Position numbers and translations under genes: made by a program. The notes under the pieces are model-generated. The model worked only from the letters and a program-made list of their open reading frames with translations, made no database searches and was not told where the DNA came from. From positions 1-8,892 of the forward strand of contig JAIDKJ010000039.1 in assembly GCA_029051835.1 (NCBI GenBank): DNA of 8,892 nucleotides, given 5' to 3'. Source of the stretch: Paramuribaculum sp. (GTDB taxonomy: Bacteria > Bacteroidota > Bacteroidia > Bacteroidales > Muribaculaceae). Shown here piece after piece: positions 6,639-8,892 of this stretch; within the stretch, counting starts at the first letter, position 1, and each line of letters opens with the position of its first letter.

Positions 6639-8100
6639 TCATAAAGCCACTCCTACATCCTACGCGCGCTACATCGACTGGGTGAGCGTAGGGCTGTATC
6701 TGGTGCTCGTAGTGGCGGGTGTGTTCAGCGTCTATGCCGCAAGCTACGACTTCGACAACGCATCGATTTTCGACTTCAACGAGTTTTCGGGCAAACAGGT
6801 GCGCTGGATATTCCTCGCACTCGGCCTGGCCCTGATGATAATGCTTGTAGACTGGCGCATGTATGAAACCTACGCCTATCCGATCTATCTCACGCTGCTG
6901 GCCATCATGGTCGTGACCATCTTTGTGGCTCCCGACATCAAGGGGTCGCGGTCATGGCTCGTGTTTGGCCCTGTCAGCTTCCAGCCGGCCGAATTCGGCA
7001 AATTCGCCACAGCCCTTGCTCTGGCCAAACTGTTCAGCGGCTATCAGTTCAGGCTCAACGACTCACAGGCCAATTACCTGAGAGCGCTCGCCATCATTTT
7101 CGTACCGATAGCGCTTATTCTCGCCCAGAGAGAAACCGGATCGGCGCTGGCCTACCTCTCGCTGTTTTTCGTGCTTTACCGCGAAGGCATGAGCGGCCTG
7201 GTGCTGCTCGCGGCCGCAGGCGCGGTAATCATCTTTGTAGTGGCGGTGAAATATGCCGACCCGCTCTTCATGGGCATGCCGCTTGGCGAGGCCGCCGTCA
7301 TAATGATGCTCGGCATGTTGCTGCTCGGCATGCTTGCCGTCTATTGCCGTCAGATCAAGGCGGCCCGCAATGTCGGCCTGTTCTATCTCGGAGCCGCCGC
7401 CGTTGCATGGGGATTGCATCTGCTTGCCGTCGACATTCCCGGCAAATATTTCCTTCCGGCAGTGCTTGCCATATCATGCGCATACTGCCTGATACTCTGC
7501 CTGCGCGGCGACAGCAAGCCACTGCTCGTGACGGTAGGGGCCGTCGTGACGGGAGTGATATTTCTCTACTCTGTCAACTACGCGTTCACCTCGGTGCTTC
7601 AGCCCCACCATCAGCAGCGCATCAAAGTGACCCTCGGACTTGAAGAGGACCGTCTTGGCGCCGGCTACAACGTCAACCAGAGCAAAATAGCCATAGGCTC
7701 CGGCGGACTCACCGGCAAAGGATTTCTCAACGGCACCCAGACCAAACTGAAATATGTGCCCGAACAACACACCGACTTCATCTACTGCACCATAGGCGAG
7801 GAGGAAGGATTTATCGGTTCTACAGCCGTATTGCTTCTTTTTCTGGCACTGATATTGCGTGTGATACACATAGCCGAACGACAGCCCACGGTGTTCGGGC
7901 GTGTCTATGCCTATTGCGTAGCATCCTACTTCATATTTCATCTCGCTGTAAATATCGGCATGGTCATCGGACTATGCCCGGTCATAGGCATACCGCTCCC
8001 CTTCTTCAGCTACGGAGGATCCTCGCTATGGAGCTTCACGATACTGCTCTTCATACTGCTCCGCATCGACGCCTCACGCCGCGAACATCTCACCTACTGA
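6619..8100 (+). CDS. rodA: SEDS peptidoglycan glycosyltransferase RodA, extended form
   Basis: RodA polymerises glycan strands from lipid II in the inner membrane and works with PBP2. The 493 residues are much longer than Escherichia coli RodA (370). SEDS marks are present: GSRSWL with Trp113, FQPAEFGK with Lys128, the conserved block RIKVTLG..EDRLGAGYN..QSKIAIGSGGL, and HTDF with Asp386; these correspond to E. coli W102, K117 and D262. The C-terminus has NIGMVIGLCPVIGIPLPFFSYGGSS. Extra length falls between the first and second halves (about 211-320) and adds roughly four membrane helices. The start must be the GTG at 6619: an in-frame TAA lies at 6610 and no ATG occurs before the first membrane segment (an ATT at 6634 is the only weaker option). 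This places the start 20 bp inside mrdA. Confidence 0.95.
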   Translation: MESRSINHKATPTSYARYIDWVSVGLYLVLVVAGVFSVYAASYDFDNASIFDFNEFSGKQVRWIFLALGLALMIMLVDWRMYETYAYPIYLTLLAIMVVTIFVAPDIKGSRSWLVFGPVSFQPAEFGKFATALALAKLFSGYQFRLNDSQANYLRALAIIFVPIALILAQRETGSALAYLSLFFVLYREGMSGLVLLAAAGAVIIFVVAVKYADPLFMGMPLGEAAVIMMLGMLLLGMLAVYCRQIKAARNVGLFYLGAAAVAWGLHLLAVDIPGKYFLPAVLAISCAYCLILCLRGDSKPLLVTVGAVVTGVIFLYSVNYAFTSVLQPHHQQRIKVTLGLEEDRLGAGYNVNQSKIAIGSGGLTGKGFLNGTQTKLKYVPEQHTDFIYCTIGEEEGFIGSTAVLLLFLALILRVIHIAERQPTVFGRVYAYCVASYFIFHLAVNIGMVIGLCPVIGIPLPFFSYGGSSLWSFTILLFILLRIDASRREHLTY

Positions 8101-8128
8101 CCGTCGGCATGGCACAGCGACAAAAAGA

Positions 8129-8160
8129 TTTGTGATTTAAGGCAGAGTATTGTAATTTTG
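8129..8160 (+). promoter_or_regulatory. Bacteroidetes-type promoter for the LysE-family gene
   Basis: TTTG at 8129-8132 is followed by a 20-base spacer and TAATTTTG at 8153-8160, a good match to the TTTG-N19-21-TAnnTTTG pattern. It lies in an AT-rich stretch just after rodA and predicts a start near 8165-8168 and a leader of about 67-70 bases. It separates the exporter gene from the mre operon, although no clear terminator after rodA is seen. Confidence 0.72.
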
Positions 8161-8173
8161 TAAAAGAGTTCTG

Positions 8174-8220
8174 AAGCGGTGCCACACATCTCGCATAAAC
8201 CAGACCCCGGCACACCGCTT
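8174..8220 (+). promoter_or_regulatory. Leader hairpin upstream of the LysE-family gene
   Basis: AAGCGGTGCC at 8174-8183 can pair with GGCACACCGCTT at 8209-8220 to give ten base pairs with a two-base bulge on the 3' side and a 25-base loop. It fills most of the predicted leader and ends 14 bases before the ATG. No U-tract follows. It may affect translation or mRNA stability, or be a weak transcription barrier. It matches no riboswitch class I recognise. Confidence 0.5.
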
Positions 8221-8234
8221 ACAGCCACCCGACG

Positions 8235-8876
8235 ATGGAGAGCGCAGTAAACATAATAATCACCGGTATACTCATCGGAGCACTGATTTCAGCTCCAATG
8301 GGTCCGATCGGCATGCTTGTGATACAGCGCACCCTCAACAAAGGACGCATGCCCGCATTCGTCACCGGCATCGGAGCAGCATTGTCCGACCTCATCTACT
8401 GCCTGCTCACCGGCCTGGGACTATCGTTTGTCACCGACTTCATCGAATCCAACCAGAATGTGCTGCAGGTCATAGGAAGCCTTGTGCTGATAATCTACGG
8501 CATATATCTGTTCCGCAACAACCCGTCGCGGCAGTTGCGCACCCCCGCCCCGCAGGCGTCGAACTACTGGCGCGACTTCGCTACCGGCTTCCTCTTCACA
8601 TTCTCCAATCCGCTGATACTGTTTTTCATCATCGGACTCTTTGCCCGCTTCAACTTCCTCGATACACAATACAGATTTTATCACTACATAGCCGGGTATA
8701 CAGGCATCATAGCCGGAGCCGTGATATGGTGGTTTCTCATCACATATTTCGTCAACAAGGTCAGAGCCCACTTCAACGTCCGGTCCATGTGGCTTGTCAA
8801 CCGCATCATAGCCGTGATACTGCTCGTCATGGCATCGATGGGATTTATCCTCAGCATAAAAGAACTCTTTGAATAA
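8235..8876 (+). CDS. LysE/RhtB-family amino-acid exporter-like membrane protein
   Basis: The 213-residue product has the family's usual length (about 200-220) and about six membrane segments, near 7-29, 40-62, 76-94, 117-138, 150-172 and 187-208. The N-terminal block SAPMGPIGMLVIQRTLNKGR (19-38) corresponds to the conserved Pro-Gly-Pro region of LysE-type translocators, and GIGAALSDLIY and FSNPLILFF fit the second and fourth segments. Members export amino acids or related small solutes by proton exchange; the substrate cannot be read from sequence and many members are uncharacterised. The ATG at 8235 starts right before the first membrane segment. The gene has its own promoter motif and leader hairpin, so it is probably not part of the mre operon. 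Confidence 0.85.
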   Translation: MESAVNIIITGILIGALISAPMGPIGMLVIQRTLNKGRMPAFVTGIGAALSDLIYCLLTGLGLSFVTDFIESNQNVLQVIGSLVLIIYGIYLFRNNPSRQLRTPAPQASNYWRDFATGFLFTFSNPLILFFIIGLFARFNFLDTQYRFYHYIAGYTGIIAGAVIWWFLITYFVNKVRAHFNVRSMWLVNRIIAVILLVMASMGFILSIKELFE

Positions 8877-8892
8877 ACCCACATTCCAATAC

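Noticed and set aside
1..8892. CRISPR array, tRNA or rRNA gene, insertion sequence, phage or defence system
   Set aside because: No direct repeat-spacer pattern, no cloverleaf or rRNA-like stretch, no transposase, and almost all sequence is accounted for by conserved housekeeping genes.

Overview
The window looks like chromosomal DNA from the order Bacteroidales, possibly a Muribaculaceae-type gut bacterium. This rests on three things: the conserved purH-mreBCD-mrdA-rodA gene order, promoter motifs of the Bacteroidetes type (TAnnTTTG), and the absence of clear Shine-Dalgarno sequences. Base composition is GC-rich. The family-level placement is an inference from composition and protein resemblance, not a database result. 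The sequence is probably the end of a draft contig: bases 1-32 match the Illumina Nextera Read-2 adapter at 29 of 32 positions and are not biological.

Layout. After the adapter remnant, bases 33-619 hold the N-terminal part of a minus-strand K+/H+ antiporter of the CPA1/NhaP2 type, cut by the contig end. A 113-bp AT-rich divergent intergenic region (620-732) carries back-to-back copies of the same 10-bp promoter core. The plus strand then runs as one probable operon: purH (final two steps of IMP synthesis), mreB, mreC, mreD, mrdA (PBP2) and rodA. A 98-bp gap between mreB and mreC contains a strong hairpin and a palindrome. From mreC onward the genes overlap by 4, 17 and 20 bp, which suggests translational coupling. 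A separate promoter with both elements (8129-8160) and a hairpin-bearing leader precede a LysE/RhtB-family exporter gene (8235-8876). The window ends 16 bp after its stop codon.

Function. MreB filaments, MreC, MreD, the SEDS glycosyltransferase RodA and the transpeptidase PBP2 together form the Rod complex (elongasome), which builds lateral-wall peptidoglycan. All of its core parts appear intact, with recognisable catalytic residues. PurH upstream would link nucleotide supply to the same transcript. The antiporter and the LysE-type exporter are independent membrane transport genes.

I found no undescribed system here; this is mostly core housekeeping sequence. The points most worth a second look are the adapter contamination, a Cys/His cluster next to the PBP2 active site, a roughly 113-residue membrane insertion in RodA, the mreB-mreC intercistronic hairpin, and the leader hairpin before the exporter gene.
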